From contig CAYMEV010000001.1 of the NCBI GenBank assembly GCA_964389675.1, positions 149,765 through 213,764 of the forward strand: DNA of 64,000 nt, given 5' to 3'. This DNA is from CAYMEV01 sp964389675 [NCBI: uncultured Candidatus Sumerlaeota bacterium]. Its GTDB lineage: Bacteria > CAYMEV01. The stretch's first letter is position 1; the number at the start of each line of letters is the position of its first letter. Under the pieces are notes generated by a model. The model did no database searches, was not told where the DNA came from, and saw nothing but the letters and a program-made list of their open reading frames with translations. This document shows positions 52,621-62,268 of this stretch, in pieces. The translations under genes and the position numbers were made by a program.

Positions 52621-53891
52621 TATCTTCTTTTTCCGAACAGGGCTGATTCTCCAAGCATTTCCTCGATCCTGAGAAGCTCATTATACTTGCTGAGCCTGTC
52701 AGACCTGTTTGGTGCCCCTGTCTTAATAAAGCCGCAGTTTGTAGCCACTGCGAGGTGAGCAATATAGTTATCCTCAGTCTCCCCGCTTCTATGCGAGACG
52801 ACAGTTTTATAACCGTTATTCATGGCAAATTCCATAGCATCCAGTGTTTCTGTTACAGTTCCTATCTGATTAAGCTTTATAAGGACTGCATTGGCTATAT
52901 CAGGCACGGCCTTCTGTATTATGCTCCTGTTGGTTACAAATATATCATCTCCGACTATCATTATCTTGTCCTTAAGCTGGGATGTCATCATCCTCCAGCC
53001 GTCCCAGTCATCCTCAGCAAGCCCGTCCTCAATACTTATAACCGGATAATCTGCAATAATATCAGCCCAGTATGCTATCATCTCACTGGAATCAAGTGCC
53101 TTTGATTCTGCCTTTAAATTGTATTTTCCTTCAGCATAAAACTCTGATGCTGCAGGATCCATTGCGATCGCTATCTCTGCTCCCGGCTGGAATCCGGCGC
53201 TCTTAATTGCTTCAACGAGCAGATCCAGTGCTTCAAGGTTGCTTTTAAGCATAGGGGCAAATCCGCCTTCATCCCCGTACCCGCTGCTTAAGCCCTTCCT
53301 GGAAAGAATCCTTCTTAATGCATAGAAGGTCTCAGCCCCATATCTCAATGCTTCAGCAAAATTGGAAGCACCCAGCGGAACTACCATAAATTCCTGTATA
53401 TCAAGATTATTTGCTGCATGTGCCCCGCCATTAATGACATTAAGCATAGGGACAGGAAGCAGCCTGGAATTAGGCGAACCCAGATACCTGAAAAGTGGCA
53501 GCCTGCATTCCTCTGCAGATGCTTTTGCAGCTGCAAGGCTTGTTCCCAGTATTGCATTGGCACCTAAGTTTGTTTTATTCGGTGTTCCGTCAAGGTCAAT
53601 AAGAAGCCTGTCAATTTCCGTCTGCAGAGTGCTCTCAAATCCTATAAGCTCATTTGCAATATGGGTATTGACATTTTCAACTGCCTTGAGCACACCCTTG
53701 CCGTTATACCTGTTTTCATCCTTATCCCGCAGTTCACAAGCCTCTCTTGTCCCTGTTGATGCCCCCGAGGGTACTGATGCTCGCCCGATAATCTCCCCGA
53801 AGTCAGAATCGATTGTGACCTCCACTTCCACTGTTGGATATCCTCTTGAATCCAGGATTTCCCTTCCGAAAATATCAATTATTTCTCCCAT
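52620..53891 (-). CDS. eno: Enolase
   Basis: This 423-residue protein has the enolase signatures: [34 protein letters not shown], the metal ligands in [29 protein letters not shown] and [11 protein letters not shown]. It converts 2-phosphoglycerate to phosphoenolpyruvate and its length is normal. It is transcribed divergently from the cyclase-like gene, and the 153-base gap between them is AT-rich without a clear terminator. Confidence 0.97.
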   Translation of the reverse strand: MGEIIDIFGREILDSRGYPTVEVEVTIDSDFGEIIGRASVPSGASTGTREACELRDKDENRYNGKGVLKAVENVNTHIANELIGFESTLQTEIDRLLIDLDGTPNKTNLGANAILGTSLAAAKASAEECRLPLFRYLGSPNSRLLPVPMLNVINGGAHAANNLDIQEFMVVPLGASNFAEALRYGAETFYALRRILSRKGLSSGYGDEGGFAPMLKSNLEALDLLVEAIKSAGFQPGAEIAIAMDPAASEFYAEGKYNLKAESKALDSSEMIAYWADIIADYPVISIEDGLAEDDWDGWRMMTSQLKDKIMIVGDDIFVTNRSIIQKAVPDIANAVLIKLNQIGTVTETLDAMEFAMNNGYKTVVSHRSGETEDNYIAHLAVATNCGFIKTGAPNRSDRLSKYNELLRIEEMLGESALFGKRR

Positions 53892-54044
53892 TTTGATCCT
53901 CCTTGGAATTTTTTATATTTGTTCTGGATTTTACATCAAAAAAATAATATTTCAATCAATTAATTTTTATTTTTTCTGGGATAATTGCATGGTAGAATGA
54001 TAATATATATCATATATGCTATAAGAAAGAAGGTATAATTTCAT

Positions 54045-54659
54045 ATGTATGAGATCCTGAAAGATATTTTTTCCGGCTGGCATGATTCCGATCCTGAGGC
54101 CAGGAAGAGAATAAAGGGCAAAATCCATGATAAATACAGCAGAGAGCTTTCTATAATGTTCTCTGACATTGCTGACTTCTCATATAAAACAAGAGCAATA
54201 GGGACAGTGGAGTTTCTCAGCCAGCTTGACCTGGTTTACTCAATAGCCAGAAAACACACCAGGAAAAACAAAGGCAGGATTATAAGGACCATAGGGGATA
54301 ATCTTTTCTTTGCTTTTGATGGCCCGCTTGAATCACTTAAGACAGCTGTCAGCATACAGAAGGAACTGGCCAGGGAAAATGAGGGAAAAGATGACCCGCT
54401 TCAGAAAATCCAGGTATGTTTCGGAATAACTTACGGACAATGCCTTGATTTCAAAAGGGAGATCTACGGCGACTGTGTTAATATGGCATCCAAGCTTGCC
54501 GAAGATATTGCTGACAGTAACGATATACTTTTAGGCGAAAAGGCCTTTTCAATGATAAAGGGGCATCTGCAGGATATCCCCGCAGTCATGGAAAATACTG
54601 TCATATCTGATATTCCTCTCTGTTATTACAGGCTTGTCAGCCTGCCGGACATGCTTTGA
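54045..54659 (+). CDS. Class III adenylate/guanylate cyclase-like protein
   Basis: This is a 204-residue stand-alone catalytic domain. The two metal-binding Asp residues are present, Asp41 (SIMFSDIADFS) and Asp85 (TIGDNLFFAFD). YGDCVNMASKLAE carries the catalytic Asn146. The usual Arg four residues later is Lys150, and the usual adenine-contact Lys before GD is Arg81. The charge pattern is therefore kept but swapped. No sensor domain is attached. It may make a cyclic nucleotide, or it may be a regulator without activity. An AAGAAGG lies upstream of the ATG. Confidence 0.75.
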   Translation: MYEILKDIFSGWHDSDPEARKRIKGKIHDKYSRELSIMFSDIADFSYKTRAIGTVEFLSQLDLVYSIARKHTRKNKGRIIRTIGDNLFFAFDGPLESLKTAVSIQKELARENEGKDDPLQKIQVCFGITYGQCLDFKREIYGDCVNMASKLAEDIADSNDILLGEKAFSMIKGHLQDIPAVMENTVISDIPLCYYRLVSLPDML

Positions 54660-54745
54660 TCAGCCGGAAAAGCTTATTTTTTATTGATTAATTCACTCTT
54701 TTGAATACCCTGTAATTAAACTATATTTATTAAAAGGAGTTATAG

Positions 54746-55774
54746 ATGCTTGATTTTCTTAACAAAATCCTGGAATTTCCAAGTATATCTGGTAATGAAG
54801 AATATTTTATAAAGGAATGGTCAGGGCTTATTGGGGGTTTGTGCGACAGGACATGGGTCGATAATTTCGGCAACTGCATTTCAGCTGTGAATGAAAAAGC
54901 TGAAAAAAGCATTCTTATAAACGCTCACTGCGATGAAATTGGACTTATGGCAACAAAAATCAATGACAACGGGACAATAAAATTCAAGGCTCTGGGAACT
55001 CATGATGCTGCAGTCCTGTACGGACAAAGGGTCAAGATCCTCGGGAAAAGACAGGTAACCGGCCTTATACAGCTTCAGAGGAAGCTTGAAAAAAAGGACA
55101 GTGAAATAAAGATGGAAGACCTTCTGATCGATATAGGCTCAGATTCAGGCAGTGAAACCCGTAAACTGGTTGATATTGGCAGCTATATCCAGCTTGCAAG
55201 CATCCCTGAGACCCTGCAGGACGGCAAGATCATGGCAAATGGCCTGGACGATAAGGCAGGGCTTGCTGTATTGTATTTTCTTATGAAGAATATTAATAAG
55301 GAAATGCTGCCTTCCCTCTGCATATATTTTGCTGCAACCCTCAGGGAGGAGATAAATTCAGGAGGAGCCGTTACATTGGCTTCAGATCTAATGCCGGATT
55401 ATTCACTCTCCATAGATGTAACAGAAACAAATGATACAACAGAAACAAAAAGCAATGACTGTGCTCTAAGCCTTGGCAAAGGCCCTGCAATCCTAAGATG
55501 CCCCATACTGGACCGCAGGCTGGAAAATATTCTCATAAGGTCAGCAGAGAATATCAGCATAAAGGTACAGTATGAAGCTTCTCCCTATTTATCCTTTACG
55601 GATGCTGATGCAATACACAAGGTAAGAAAGGGGGTCCCGAGCACAGTACTGTCCATACCCGTCAGGTATATACATACATCAAATGAGGTGATCAGCTTAA
55701 ATGACCTTGAAAACACTGCAAAACTGACAATGGAATTCCTCAGGGAGCTTGACAGGTCAGTCAGCTCTAAATAG
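54746..55774 (+). CDS. M42-family metallopeptidase
   Basis: This 342-residue protein has NAHCDEIG (His and Asp), NGLDDKAGLAVL (bridging Asp), ATLREEINSGGA (Glu-Glu catalytic pair), SIDVTETND (Asp) and VRYIHTSNE (final His). This is the full metal set of M42 aminopeptidases/deblocking peptidases. Such enzymes form large cytoplasmic shells that trim peptides. AAAGGAG lies seven bases before the ATG. Confidence 0.9.
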   Translation: MLDFLNKILEFPSISGNEEYFIKEWSGLIGGLCDRTWVDNFGNCISAVNEKAEKSILINAHCDEIGLMATKINDNGTIKFKALGTHDAAVLYGQRVKILGKRQVTGLIQLQRKLEKKDSEIKMEDLLIDIGSDSGSETRKLVDIGSYIQLASIPETLQDGKIMANGLDDKAGLAVLYFLMKNINKEMLPSLCIYFAATLREEINSGGAVTLASDLMPDYSLSIDVTETNDTTETKSNDCALSLGKGPAILRCPILDRRLENILIRSAENISIKVQYEASPYLSFTDADAIHKVRKGVPSTVLSIPVRYIHTSNEVISLNDLENTAKLTMEFLRELDRSVSSK

Positions 55775-55871
55775 CATTCCCTGGAGTTCTAGATTAATTT
55801 TTTCAGCTGTTTAAGCCAGGCCCGGACTGTCATAAATTATCTTGTATAAAATTTTTTTTATAGTAGTTTTA

Positions 55872-56564
55872 ATGAGTGGGTGGCAAGGATTGAAAGAACT
55901 CTATTTTACAGATGAAAATATCCGGCGCATATCAGAAGATATCCTGTCCCGCCTTAGCATCTACAGGAGAAAGCATGACCTGTTCAGGCTGGACCCGGAA
56001 AGGACAGCACTGCTGGTGATAGATATGCAGGAGTGGTTCCTGGACAGCAGTCTTAATAGCTATATACCCTCAGCCAGTACGGTTAAAAAGAATATCATCA
56101 GGCTTATAAGGCTCTTTGAAAGGGAAAAGCTGAATATAATCTATACCAGGCATATAAATACCCCCCGGGATGCAAAGATGATATCCAGATGGTGGAAGAG
56201 CATAATCACAGAAGATAATGTTCATTCCTGCATCTCAGATGGCCTGCTTGCAGAGGACCCTGTCATAATAGAGAAAACCCAGTATGATGCATTTTACGGT
56301 ACAGGCCTGGAAGATCACCTGAATGCATCGGGAATAAGCCAGCTGGTAATTACAGGTTTAATGACCAATGTCTGCTGTGATGCAACTGCAAGGTCCGGTT
56401 TTGCAAGGGGCTTTGAGGTGTTCATGGTCGTTGACGGGATGGCAGCCCACAGTTATGACCTTCATTTTTCGTCCCTGCTGAGCCTTTCTCACTGCTGTGC
56501 TGTCCCAATAAATACAGAAAATATAATAAATCTAATAAATACAGGAAATAGCGGAAATGATTGA
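55872..56564 (+). CDS. Isochorismatase-family cysteine hydrolase
   Basis: This protein of about 230 residues has TALLVIDMQEWF (catalytic Asp), EKTQYDAFYGTGLEDHL (Lys) and LMTNVCCDATARSGFARGFEVFMVVDG (nucleophilic Cys). The family includes nicotinamidases, isochorismatases and carbamate or amide hydrolases. The exact substrate is not visible. I prefer the ATG at 55872 to the TTG at 55842. The gene overlaps the next one by eight bases and starts a tight three-gene operon. Confidence 0.86.
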   Translation: MSGWQGLKELYFTDENIRRISEDILSRLSIYRRKHDLFRLDPERTALLVIDMQEWFLDSSLNSYIPSASTVKKNIIRLIRLFEREKLNIIYTRHINTPRDAKMISRWWKSIITEDNVHSCISDGLLAEDPVIIEKTQYDAFYGTGLEDHLNASGISQLVITGLMTNVCCDATARSGFARGFEVFMVVDGMAAHSYDLHFSSLLSLSHCCAVPINTENIINLINTGNSGND

Positions 56565-57450
56565 TATTATAATCATAGGGTGCGGCCCGGCCGGTATGTC
56601 CGCAGCATTACAGCTGAAAAGATACGGATATTCCTTTGAGGTCTTTGAAAAAAGCCAGATAGGCGGGCTGGTAAAGAATGCAAACCTGATCGAGAACTAC
56701 CCGGGTTTTCCTCACGGGATAAGGGGAACAGAGCTCATACAGCTTTTTGCTGAACAATGCAGGATTAACGATATCAAGCCGGTCTATGAAAAAGTGACAG
56801 ACCTTGATTACCTCGATGACCTGTTCTATATAAAGACCAAACAGAACTATTTCAGGTCAGCATACGCAGTAATTGCAACAGGAACAGAGCCAAGGAAGCT
56901 TAATCTGCCTAATACTGAAAATATGAATGGCAGGAATATCTTTTATGACATTTATGAGATCATGCAGGTTAAAGACAAGAATATAGCAATAATAGGATCA
57001 GGGGATATTGCATTTGATTATGCACTGAACCTTTCGGATAATAATACGGTTACAGTCTTCAACAGGAGCCAGGCTCCGAAATGTATCCCGATACTCTGGG
57101 AACGGGCAAAGAAAAAGGAAAACCTGATCTACCTGAACAGATCCAACCTTATTAATATATTCCCAACGGAATCTGACAGAATAAAGCTGGAGTATTACTC
57201 CAATGATGAACATGCAGTAAAGGAGGGCTTTTTCGATTATGTAATACCTGCAATCGGAAGACAGCCGGCAAATAATTTCATATCGGAAAGGATATATAAA
57301 AATCAGAACATGCTTATTAAGAACGGAAGGCTCTTCTTTATTGGAGACTTCAATAATGACATATGCAGGCAGGTAGCTATATCAGCGGGAGACGGAATAA
57401 AGACGGCCATGCTGTTAAAAAGCAGGATTGAGAGCACAAAAAGGGACTGA
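56557..57450 (+). CDS. Thioredoxin reductase-like flavoprotein without the CxxC pair
   Basis: This 297-residue protein has two dinucleotide-binding sites: IIGCGPAGMSAALQL for FAD and NIAIIGSGDIAFDYAL for NAD(P). It also has YAVIATGTEPRKL and a C-terminal FAD motif (GRLFFIGDFN). The fold and length match thioredoxin reductase. The redox Cys-Ala-Thr-Cys expected just before the second site is missing (FYDIYEIMQVKDKN instead). It may therefore reduce a ferredoxin, flavodoxin or other partner. Its stop overlaps the start of the radical-SAM gene (TGATG). Confidence 0.82.
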   Translation: MIDIIIIGCGPAGMSAALQLKRYGYSFEVFEKSQIGGLVKNANLIENYPGFPHGIRGTELIQLFAEQCRINDIKPVYEKVTDLDYLDDLFYIKTKQNYFRSAYAVIATGTEPRKLNLPNTENMNGRNIFYDIYEIMQVKDKNIAIIGSGDIAFDYALNLSDNNTVTVFNRSQAPKCIPILWERAKKKENLIYLNRSNLINIFPTESDRIKLEYYSNDEHAVKEGFFDYVIPAIGRQPANNFISERIYKNQNMLIKNGRLFFIGDFNNDICRQVAISAGDGIKTAMLLKSRIESTKRD

Positions 57451-58403
57451 TGAGGGTAATAAAGAAGACACATAGATCCAGTATAGCCTCGGTATATATT
57501 GCCAGGACAGCTGACGGCCATCTGGTTGAGTTCGTGGAAAGCATTCAGCCTCCTCTCTCCAGGAGAGAAAAGTGGGTCATAATACTCTCTTCGCTGGTAG
57601 GATGCCCTGCAAAATGCAAATTCTGCGAAGCCGGCGGCAATTTTAAGCGAATCCTCAGCAAGGACGAGCTGTTTTTCCAGATCAGATACCTTCTGGATCT
57701 ATACGGATTTGCAGGTTCAGTCCCTTCAGCCAAGTTCAAGATTCAGTTTGCCAGGATAGGGGAGCCCTCATTCAATAATAATGTACTTATGCTCCTGGAA
57801 GACCTGCCTTCAGCAATAGATTCTCCCGGGCTTCTCCCATGCATCTCCACTATTGCTCCTCAATCCAGAGGGGCTTTCTTTGAAATGCTTCTGGAGATAA
57901 AGAACAGGCTTTATAAAAAGGCCTTTCAGCTTCAGTTCTCTGTCCACTCAACTGACAGAAACTTCAGGGATTACCTTCTCCCTTTGCCTAAATGGCCTCT
58001 GGAACAGATTGCTGACTATGGCAGAAGGTTTTATAATAAGGACAACAGAAAGATCACACTGAATTTCGCCCCATCTGTTAATACACCTGTCTGTCCGGAA
58101 ATTATTAAAAAGCACTTTGATCCTGACATTTTTCTTCTGAAATTCACTCCGATAAATCCCACATCTGAAGCAAAAAGGAATCGCCTGAAATCACTTATAA
58201 ACCCCCGGGGAAAAAAATACGACATAATAGAAAAGCTGAGGACAGCAGGTTTTGATGTAATATTAAGCCTGGGTGAGTATGAAGAGAACAGGATAGGAAG
58301 CAATTGCGGGCAGTATATTACAAATTTCAATAAAGCATCAAGGCAGGTTGATGATGCCTATACATACCCGCTTGAGAATGTATCGTCAGAAACAAAGGTT
58401 TGA
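57450..58403 (+). CDS. RlmN/Cfr-like radical SAM paralog lacking the second catalytic cysteine
   Basis: This 317-residue protein has the SAM cluster motif GCPAKCKFC (Cys52, 56, 59), an RIGEPSFNNN motif matching the GEPLLN of RlmN, and FSVHSTDRNFRDYLLP, matching the SLHAPNDEIRDEIVP segment. NCGQ near the C terminus (Cys286) lines up with the methyl-carrying Cys355 of E. coli RlmN. Cys118 of RlmN is seven residues before the cluster, and here that position is Ile45. The N-terminal RNA-binding helices are shortened. I infer an RlmN-like methylating or related enzyme on an unknown substrate. Confidence 0.78.
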   Translation: MRVIKKTHRSSIASVYIARTADGHLVEFVESIQPPLSRREKWVIILSSLVGCPAKCKFCEAGGNFKRILSKDELFFQIRYLLDLYGFAGSVPSAKFKIQFARIGEPSFNNNVLMLLEDLPSAIDSPGLLPCISTIAPQSRGAFFEMLLEIKNRLYKKAFQLQFSVHSTDRNFRDYLLPLPKWPLEQIADYGRRFYNKDNRKITLNFAPSVNTPVCPEIIKKHFDPDIFLLKFTPINPTSEAKRNRLKSLINPRGKKYDIIEKLRTAGFDVILSLGEYEENRIGSNCGQYITNFNKASRQVDDAYTYPLENVSSETKV

Positions 58404-58529
58404 TACCCTATATCAGGAAATATATGTTATACAGTACCCTGTTTTTTATTTATTTTAATAAATAATTGCATTAACCTTTATAACTGCAAAGCATGCGAAA
58501 CATATTTATCTTATAAAGAGGGATGGATC

Positions 58530-59273
58530 ATGAGTAATCTTAAATACATTTACAAACCATATGATACAAAAAGGTATGAAAAATACCTTAAATTTTTCAA
58601 GATGCCTTTTGTGGAAAAAATACTGAATACATTCAAATATGCTGTAATGGGATTAATAATCTCTCTATCTTTCTCACTGCTTGTCTTTTTATTTGACTTT
58701 CTGACCTATTTTTTCAACTTTATAGCAGGTTCAGATGCCTCTGTATTATCTTTTGGTTCCTATCTGCTCATTAATACCTTTATACCCCTTTTGATCTGGA
58801 TATACGGATTTTTCAGCAAAAACAGAAGATCGAAAAAATTTGTTAATAACAGCCTGGAAAAACAGAAGTACCTCATAAACCGCCTGACAGACCTATACAA
58901 CAACAGGCTGAAACTCCTGGAATATCTCGGCAATAATACTACCAAGGGATTAATCTCCGATGAAGAGACAGCTCATATAAAAAATGTGCTTGAAAAGATT
59001 CTTCCAAAAATTGAAGAGATGAAAAAGAATGTTGAAATACATAAGAAGAACAAGGATTTCCTCTCAAAATTCTCCATGCAGAAGGATAGCCTTTACAGTA
59101 TAATAGATGAGCTTAAAGTCCTGGACGACCGGATATCCAGTGAATCCAGGGATCAGATAGACAAATATATAGATGATGCATATATATTTGAAGCCTTCGA
59201 CAATATAGAAAAGGATATGAAAAAGCTGGATATTGATTCCATTGAACCAGGGCTTCAAAATGAAAAATCCTGA
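58530..59273 (+). CDS. Membrane protein with cytoplasmic coiled coil
   Basis: This 247-residue protein has two membrane segments (about residues 38-65 and 72-95) and a long charged helical region (about 100-240) rich in Lys and Glu, likely a coiled coil. I do not recognise a family. AAGAGGGATGG lies before its ATG. The 126-base gap upstream contains AT-rich inverted repeats and no gene. It overlaps the phosphatase gene by 14 bases, so the two are coupled. Confidence 0.65.
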   Translation: MSNLKYIYKPYDTKRYEKYLKFFKMPFVEKILNTFKYAVMGLIISLSFSLLVFLFDFLTYFFNFIAGSDASVLSFGSYLLINTFIPLLIWIYGFFSKNRRSKKFVNNSLEKQKYLINRLTDLYNNRLKLLEYLGNNTTKGLISDEETAHIKNVLEKILPKIEEMKKNVEIHKKNKDFLSKFSMQKDSLYSIIDELKVLDDRISSESRDQIDKYIDDAYIFEAFDNIEKDMKKLDIDSIEPGLQNEKS

Positions 59274-59901
59274 GCAAAAATTAATATTTGACCTTGACGG
59301 GACCCTCTTCGATACACTTGAAGATATCATTACAGCAGTAAAGGGTACTTTTGCTGAAATAAGCCTGGCCATACCGGATTCAGAACAAATAAGATCATCG
59401 ATAGGCTGGGGGTCAAGGCAGCTTTTCCTTAGTCTTCTTGAAGAGAACGGCGGCATGGTGGACAAATCCCTTGATATATTCAGCAGAATATACCTTGAGA
59501 AGATAGCAGATACCACAAAGCCCTATCCCGGTGTAAAAAGCGTACTGGATGGTCTAAGGCCGGATTACTCCCTGAATATTCTTACCAATAAGCCTAAAAG
59601 ATTCACAATCCCGCTTATTGAGCATTTTGGCCTTTCCTGCCTTTTTGAAAATATAATCACCCCGGAGGATGTATCAGATATTAAAAAGCCTGATATAAGG
59701 CTTTGTTCCGTCGGCATCCTTGATGAAGCCCTTCTTTTTGTCGGGGATTCAGCAGTAGATATCAAAATGGCCCATGCATGCGGGATACCTTCGGTATTTG
59801 TAACCTACGGATATGGAAGCATTGACAGCATAGAGCCTTCCTTTATCATAGACAGCTTTCAGGAACTCCCTGAAATTATCGACTGCCTGAAAATGGACTG
59901 A
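59260..59901 (+). CDS. HAD-family phosphatase (phosphoglycolate phosphatase-like)
   Basis: This 213-residue protein has all four HAD motifs: FDLDGTLFDT (nucleophile Asp), ILTNKPKRF, the Lys in DIKKPDI and FVGDSAVDIKMA. An alpha-helical cap lies at about residues 15-85. The layout matches Gph/PGP and pyrophosphatase-type enzymes, and the substrate is not certain. I start it at 59260 rather than 59233 because homology begins there. Confidence 0.87.
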   Translation: MKNPEQKLIFDLDGTLFDTLEDIITAVKGTFAEISLAIPDSEQIRSSIGWGSRQLFLSLLEENGGMVDKSLDIFSRIYLEKIADTTKPYPGVKSVLDGLRPDYSLNILTNKPKRFTIPLIEHFGLSCLFENIITPEDVSDIKKPDIRLCSVGILDEALLFVGDSAVDIKMAHACGIPSVFVTYGYGSIDSIEPSFIIDSFQELPEIIDCLKMD

Positions 59902-59921
59902 TAAACCTCAGATATGTATTT

Positions 59922-59953
59922 TTGACACTTACAGAGCTGTCAATGGTTTTTTT
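59922..59953 (+). terminator. Rho-independent terminator after the HAD phosphatase gene
   Basis: A 6-bp stem TTGACA / TGTCAA with a ten-base loop is followed by GG and seven T residues (59947-59953), about 20 bases after the stop codon. Confidence 0.65.
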
Positions 59954-60074
59954 ATTAATCCTTTTGACGGAATACTATTCTTTGATCGAATATTTTTTAT
60001 CACATGATAGAAAGTGTTTTTCTTTTTATATCAAAAGTATTAAAATATAGAAAAAATGAAGAAAGGAGAGACGG

Positions 60075-62264
60075 ATGAAACTTTTCAGGAAAAACATGAA
60101 TTTGCCGGTTGTCTTAGGCCTTCTAATCCTCATTTCAGCGCTTTTTACACCCCGGCTAATTTCTGAAGAACGTCAGGTGGTCTTTAACGATGGCCTTGCA
60201 CAGCAGAGCATTGCCTGGCAGATAGAGGAGCTGGCAAAATGGCTTATTAAATCGAGAGACCTGATTCCGAGGCCTGAAGAATGTACGGAATACTGCTTTA
60301 CAATAGATACACTCAATATATCAGGGTCTATAGAGAAGAACAGACTGCTTTTCAGTCTGAACGGCCATGTCCTGTCTGATGATTATGCACTGATACCGCT
60401 TTTCAGCCAGCCCAAAAAGATTGGCCTTTTAAATGTAACGGTAAATAACAAGCCTGCTATAGTAGGTTTTGAGGACCTTAACCACTATTTCGTAAGAACA
60501 GCCGAAAAGGATTTTGTTATAAAGGGCGAGCTTGAGTTCCGCGAGGAATCCAATCTCAATATCGTGGGCCCTGTTAATTCTTTCTACGGGGAGATTGAAG
60601 ACGGCAGAATAGTACAGGGCAATAAGCTCGCAGGATTAAGAAACACACTTATACACATTGAATCTACAAAAGCCAGGCCTGTTTCGGATGAACCTGAAAT
60701 AAAGCCTTTGTTCCAGCTTAACAGATCTTTCAGGATCACAGATGAAATTGCATTTGAATATCATGTATATATCCGGTCAGGGACAGAGATAAGCAATTAT
60801 ATCATACCTCTTAAAAACAGCGAGATAGTGCTTGATGTCAGGGGCGTAAGGGATTGGAAGCTTGAAAAGGACAGGCTCATTATCAATTCAAACCAGAAAA
60901 GCATTCAATGCATAATAACAGGTAATATCAAGAGCCTTGAAGCCTTAAGCATGGATGAAAGGTCCGGTTATGAATGGTGGCTTATTGAATCTGACCCCCA
61001 GCACAGGATCTCCGTTAAGACCACAGGAAAGCAGATAGATTCATCTGAATCCCCGATACCGAGAAAAATGTCATTATCCAGGCTTTATTTCATGACAAAG
61101 GGCAATGAGATCAGCATAAGCGTTCAAAAGCTGAAATCCCTTGAAGCACTTGCAGCTGTTGTACATTCCCAGAAAAGAAAAATAGTCTGGACAAAGGATG
61201 GAGACATAGTAGCCTATGACACTTTGACATATGAGAACAGCGGGGTTGACTACCTTGTTTTTGATACAAAGGGAAAGCCCATATATCTCGAAATTGACAA
61301 TTCTCCCCAGAGGCTCCTGTCTCAGGATGACATCCCTGAAACCGCCGTCCTGCTTCCACTGCTGAAGGGTAAACACAATGTCTTTATTCAGAACATAGCC
61401 AAATCAGAGATAAATCATCTTGGCGGATCTCTTGAGCTTCCATCACCTGAACACAGCTTTACAATAAGCAACGGCTATATTGAATTTGGCCTCCCCGATA
61501 TGATCATACCGCTTTATTTTACTGAAGGTACAGGCTTTCTGAATCCATTCAGCCTTACAGACATAATACTTTTCATTATAATAATCATAATATCATTTTA
61601 CCTGTTTAAAAGCAGGAGCATAAGATTCTTTTCAGTAATCTCGCTTGCTGGAATATACCTGCTGTTGAAGGGGTTTTTTATTGCCCTGCTTATACTGGCG
61701 ATATTAATAAAGCTGGTATTCTACCTGAGGAAAAAATACTCAAAGAAGACCTTCCTCCTTATTATAATAATAACAGCCATGGCACTCATCTCACTGCTTG
61801 TCTACTCGATGATCCTGCCATCACTGCTGATTTCAGGCCGCTCTCATGCCGGTTATGATCAATCCAGGCAAAGGCCGGAAGCTCCATCTATGCAGGCTTA
61901 TGATGAATATGAACAGAAAACACTGAGCAAAAGCGAAGAAAGATGGGGGCAAAGAGATGCCGGAAGCATTGATTATGATAAACTGCTTAGGGAAGATGCT
62001 GTCATTTCAGACTCAAGCATAGTAGAGGGAATAATACCGGTCGCTTTGCCTATGCCTAAATATGATTACAGCCTCTATGCATACAAAGAACTTATAACGA
62101 AGGACAGGCCTCTTGCACCAAGGCTGCTTTATATAACAAGATATACGCTTATACCTGTTTATCTCCTATGGCTGATATCGCTTCTGATTTTAATAAGGCA
62201 TCTGTATCCTGAGATCAGGCCTTATTTAAAAAGGGATGAGATAAAAAAGCAGGAACCTGAGTAG
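60075..62264 (+). CDS. Large unknown envelope protein with beta-rich and membrane domains
   Basis: This 729-residue protein has a signal or anchor segment (about 10-27) and a long soluble region (30-490) that is beta-rich with no recognised domain. Three membrane segments lie at about 495-515, 520-550 and 560-590. A Pro/Ser/Glu-rich stretch and a final membrane segment at about 695-712 end the protein. The soluble part probably faces the periplasm. I do not recognise a family. GAAAGGAG lies before the ATG. The 173 bases upstream hold a terminator and AT-rich sequence. Confidence 0.7.
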   Translation: MKLFRKNMNLPVVLGLLILISALFTPRLISEERQVVFNDGLAQQSIAWQIEELAKWLIKSRDLIPRPEECTEYCFTIDTLNISGSIEKNRLLFSLNGHVLSDDYALIPLFSQPKKIGLLNVTVNNKPAIVGFEDLNHYFVRTAEKDFVIKGELEFREESNLNIVGPVNSFYGEIEDGRIVQGNKLAGLRNTLIHIESTKARPVSDEPEIKPLFQLNRSFRITDEIAFEYHVYIRSGTEISNYIIPLKNSEIVLDVRGVRDWKLEKDRLIINSNQKSIQCIITGNIKSLEALSMDERSGYEWWLIESDPQHRISVKTTGKQIDSSESPIPRKMSLSRLYFMTKGNEISISVQKLKSLEALAAVVHSQKRKIVWTKDGDIVAYDTLTYENSGVDYLVFDTKGKPIYLEIDNSPQRLLSQDDIPETAVLLPLLKGKHNVFIQNIAKSEINHLGGSLELPSPEHSFTISNGYIEFGLPDMIIPLYFTEGTGFLNPFSLTDIILFIIIIIISFYLFKSRSIRFFSVISLAGIYLLLKGFFIALLILAILIKLVFYLRKKYSKKTFLLIIIITAMALISLLVYSMILPSLLISGRSHAGYDQSRQRPEAPSMQAYDEYEQKTLSKSEERWGQRDAGSIDYDKLLREDAVISDSSIVEGIIPVALPMPKYDYSLYAYKELITKDRPLAPRLLYITRYTLIPVYLLWLISLLILIRHLYPEIRPYLKRDEIKKQEPE

Positions 62265-62268
62265 TACA

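Noticed and set aside
53362-54000. A 212-codon open frame on the plus strand opposite enolase
   Set aside because: It is antisense to a well-conserved enolase gene, has no family similarity and reflects codon bias on the opposite strand.
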